Of a stretch of DNA of 7,748 bases, positions 6,111 to 7,748 are shown piece by piece. How positions within the stretch are numbered: position 1 is the stretch's first letter; every line of letters begins with the position of its first letter. The notes under the pieces were generated by a model, which was not told where the DNA came from, did not search any database, and saw only the letters and a program-made list of their open reading frames with translations. The stretch covers positions 1 to 7,748 of the forward strand of contig JAQVGK010000152.1 of NCBI GenBank assembly GCA_028696755.1, given 5' to 3'. Position numbers and translations under genes: made by a program. This DNA comes from Bacteroidales bacterium. GTDB lineage: Bacteria; Bacteroidota; Bacteroidia; Bacteroidales; ML635J-15.

Positions 6111-6368
6111 TTTGAATTTTGTGCTAGTCCAATTTTATTTCATTTTCATTAATGATATCTTTGACATGGTTTTTTCGAACACTTCGGCGAAAAGCTCAGT
6201 GACCGGCAAAAACACATGCCAAAGATATTCTTACTCCAGCTATAACCACGGACTGCGAACAAGTTCTTGTCCATGGTTACGAACATTTAGCTCCTACGGA
6301 GCTCTTGATGCTAAGACTAAAATATTAAGGATTCTAATATTTTCAATTGGACCAAACTATAATTCAAA
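6111..6368. repeat. Structured 258-bp element with terminal inverted repeats and four internal stems
   Basis: The ends, 6111-6134 and 6345-6368, are inverted repeats of the form TTTGAATT-N8-GTCCAATT, matching at 18 of 24 positions. Inside, in order: ATATCTTTGACATG (6155-6168) with CATGCCAAAGATAT (6215-6228), 13 of 14; TAACCACGGAC (6243-6253) with GTCCATGGTTA (6269-6279), 10 of 11; AGCTCC-TAC-GGAGCT (6289-6303), perfect; and AAAATATTA/TAATATTTT (6319-6343), perfect with a 7-nt loop. A CACTTCG...CTCAGTG palindrome (6180-6201) sits in the first loop. The open frame across it shows no protein signature. It could be a MITE or a multibranched RNA; no Rfam family is recognised. Confidence 0.72.
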
Positions 6369-6371
6369 CTA

Positions 6372-6395
6372 GTGTTAAGTTAATTTTAATATGAC
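6372..6395 (+). repeat. IS630 left inverted repeat
   Basis: It begins GTGTTAAGTTAA and agrees with the reverse complement of 7546-7569 at 18 of 24 positions. The outermost five bases GTGTT and the inner GTTAA are identical in both ends. Confidence 0.88.
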
Positions 6396-6406
6396 GTAAT
6401 AATGTG

Positions 6407-6414
6407 TATCTTTG
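6407..6414 (+). promoter_or_regulatory. -7 box candidate for the IS630 transposase
   Basis: TATCTTTG matches TAnnTTTG; a poor -33 match (TTTT at 6383-6386) lies 20 nt upstream. Transcription would start near 6420, which favours ATG 6429 over the in-frame ATG 6402 as the translation start. Confidence 0.5.
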
Positions 6415-6428
6415 TAAAAAAAAATCTT

Positions 6429-7561
6429 ATGGTACATTATCATGTTAAATTAACTAAATCGGAAGTTGAAGAACTACACACTATTATCAATAAAGGTTCT
6501 CATTCTTCTCAGACCTTTCGGACAGCCTATATTCTTCTGAATTGCGATGAAGGGGAATTCTCGGAAAAAGTTACAAATGAGCAAATAAGCAAAGTGTTGA
6601 AAATTGGAATGCGAACAATAGACCGTGTTAAGAAACGGTTTATAGAAATAGGGTTAGAGGGAAGTCTAGAGAGACAACCCACAACCAGGATTTACGAGAA
6701 GAAAATAGATGGTGATGTGGAAGCAAAGATCGTAACACTTTGTTGTAGTGAGCCGCCAAAAGGATTTGCCCGATGGTCATTGCGACTACTTGCAGATAAG
6801 ATGGTTGAGTTGAATTATGTAGAAAGCATATCGTACGTAGCCGTTGGTAATGTTTTAAAAAAAATGAACTTAAGCCTTGGAAAATAAAGGGTTGGGTGAT
6901 ACCACCTGGTCAAAGTAGTGATTTTGTGGCACATATGGAGCAAGTTTTAGATGTTTATAAAAGACCTTATAATAAAGACTATCCTGTAGTTTGCATGGAC
7001 GAGTCTCCCAAACAACTGATCGAAGATAAAATATTACCGGTTCCCATGAAACCAGGACAAGAAGCACGGGTTGATTACGAATATGTCAGGCACGGGGTGG
7101 TGAATATTTTTATGGCTAACGAACCATTAAAAGGTAAAAGAAGAGTGGAAGTAACTGAATTCAAAACCAAGAAAGATTGGGCTAAATTCATTAAAGAGAT
7201 TGCAGACAAAGATTATCCAGAAGCAACAAAAATTACTTTGGTAATGGACAATTTTCAAACACATGCAGCATCTGCTTTATATGAAACTTTTGAGCCAGAA
7301 GAAGCCAAACGTCTATGGGACAGGTTTGAGTTCATTTATACTCCAAAGCATGGTAGTTGGTTAAATATGGCCGAAATAGAATTGCATGTTCTAAATGGGC
7401 AATGTTTGAACAGGCACATTCCAACTTTGGCAGAAGTTCGCGATGAAGCAAAAGCCTGGGAAGCCAGTAGGAACAATAAGAATAGTAAAATTAATTGGCA
7501 ATTTAGTAATGGAGATGCAAGGATAAAGCTCAAAAGGCTTTATCCGTCAATTTACAGTTAA
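6429..7561 (+). CDS. IS630-family transposase, joined by -1 frameshift
   Basis: The first phase, ATG 6429 to the TAA at 6885-6887, encodes two helix-turn-helix regions: around residues 48-70 (TNEQISKVLKIGMRTIDRVKK) and around 114-145 (ARWSLRLLADKM...). The second phase runs to TAA 7559-7561 and encodes the DDE catalytic domain. A -1 shift at AAA-AAA (6858-6863) gives VLKKNELKPWKIKGWVIPPG, the continuous sequence expected for the family, and a 377-aa product. Catalytic residues in that numbering are D191 (VCMDESPK), D274 (LVMDNFQTH) and E316 (GSWLNMAEIEL), with 41 residues between the second D and the E. The enzyme cuts and pastes the element at TA. Without the shift a 152-aa DNA-binding protein ending shortly after the junction would be made, possibly a repressor. 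A simple indel in the A run is the alternative explanation. Confidence 0.88.
6857..6863 (+). promoter_or_regulatory. Slippery site A AAA AAA for -1 frameshifting
   Basis: In the first transposase phase the codons read TTA AAA AAA ATG, so A-AAA-AAA is in the phase required for tandem -1 slippage; T-TTA-AAA (6854-6860) is a second, overlapping site. The second phase opens only after a stop at 6848-6850 and the first closes at 6887, so the shift must occur in this short window. A weak stem AAGCCTT/AAGGGTT (one G-G mismatch, 8-nt loop) lies about 8 nt downstream. Confidence 0.68.
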
Positions 7562-7569
7562 CGCAACAC
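7546..7569 (-). repeat. IS630 right inverted repeat
   Basis: The terminal bases read TTAACGCAACAC toward the right edge. The transposase stop codon (7559-7561) lies inside this repeat, so coding sequence extends almost to the end of the element. Confidence 0.88.
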
Positions 7570-7576
7570 TAGTTAC

Positions 7577-7748
7577 ATGAACGATATGTTTAAATGGGAG
7601 TTTGTAATTGAGTTTGAAGCAGATGTAAAAAAGTACGACATTCAAAAAGACACTGCAATCACTGTTGGTAATAATAATAGAAAATATACCGAAATCGGTA
7701 ACATTTTCGACGTAACAGCAAAGGAATCGAAGTGGGTGTTTAAGACGA
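7577..7748 (+). CDS. Unrecognised protein, N-terminal 57 residues only
   Basis: An open frame starts at ATG 7577 (alternatively ATG 7586) and continues past the window edge. The visible part begins MNDMFKWEFVIEFEADVKKY and includes ITVGNNNRKYTEIGNIF. It is charged and rich in Lys, Asp, Glu and Asn, without a signal peptide or membrane segment, and alternating hydrophobic residues suggest beta structure. I do not recognise the family. The IS630 right end lies 7 bp upstream of ATG 7577, and an in-frame stop (7559-7561) falls within the IS, so translation cannot start further back. If the IS is removed, the structured element at 6111-6368 would sit directly in front of this gene, so the insertion has probably separated it from its own promoter or leader. 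Confidence 0.55.
   Translation, partial: MNDMFKWEFVIEFEADVKKYDIQKDTAITVGNNNRKYTEIGNIFDVTAKESKWVFKT

Larger units (their letters stand above)
6372..7569 (+). mobile_element. Complete IS630-family insertion sequence, 1198 bp
   Basis: The ends start GTGTT and are imperfect inverted repeats of 24 nt (18 matches). The element is flanked by TA at 6370-6371 and 7570-7571, with C before and G after, as expected for IS630-type insertion into CTAG with TA duplication. One transposase gene in two overlapping phases fills it. Both ends, the duplication and the DDE residues are intact, so it may be active if the frameshift is used. It lies 1 bp beyond the right end of the structured element at 6111-6368 and just upstream of a coding start. 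Confidence 0.92.

Noticed and set aside
6112..6372. 86-residue frame across the structured element
   Set aside because: It follows the stems and has no recognisable protein features; the inverted-repeat structure explains the sequence better.
6101..6379. TTAAG flanking the 258-bp element as a target duplication
   Set aside because: The two copies lie at unequal distances from the ends and the second is inside IS630, so it is probably chance.
6896..7561. Second transposase phase as an independent gene
   Set aside because: It lacks a credible own start before the family-conserved KPWKIKGW segment and continues the first phase exactly after a -1 shift.

Overview
The window looks like an AT-rich Bacteroidota chromosome, of Flavobacteriia or a related class. 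The reasons are TAnnTTTG-type promoter boxes, no clear Shine-Dalgarno sites, two lipoprotein signal peptides, and a gene set (Fic, AAA_14/DUF4143 ATPase, TspO-like protein, IS630 transposase) that is common in that phylum. This assignment is inference from sequence style; no rRNA or other phylogenetic marker is present.

Minus strand, 1-3129: a pentapeptide-repeat lipoprotein gene (330-1310) runs into a lipoprotein papain-like (C1) peptidase gene that is cut by the window edge (1-303). A promoter candidate precedes the pair at 1343-1373. Further right, a short lipoate-protein ligase A-like gene (2542-3129) is followed 31 bp later by a class II Fic AMP-transferase gene (1713-2510), probably one transcript.

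Plus strand, 3545-6049: an AAA_14/DUF4143 ATPase gene (3733-5052) has a strong promoter candidate. It is bracketed by 4 + 3 copies of a 33-bp direct repeat. Removing 3663-5067 would restore an exact 33-bp period across the junction, so the ATPase cassette appears to sit inside a formerly continuous array. A TspO/MBR-like membrane protein follows (5312-6031); its last 11 residues and stop codon lie in a palindromic repeat.

Plus strand, 6111-7748: a structured 258-bp element (6111-6368) is followed almost directly by a complete IS630-family insertion sequence (6372-7569, 1198 bp) with 24-nt imperfect inverted repeats and a TA duplication in a CTAG target. Its transposase needs a -1 frameshift at an A-rich slippery site. 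The IS lies 5 bp before the duplicated TA-G and start codon of an unrecognised gene (7577 onward, cut by the window edge).

The most unusual content is non-coding. Four palindromic elements (1471-1576, 3244-3446, 5995-6049, 6111-6368) all carry CTTCG followed by CTCAG in the same order and orientation. Two of them share terminal arms but have different, internally complementary inner stems. The ATPase cassette inside the 33-bp array is the best candidate for an undescribed system.
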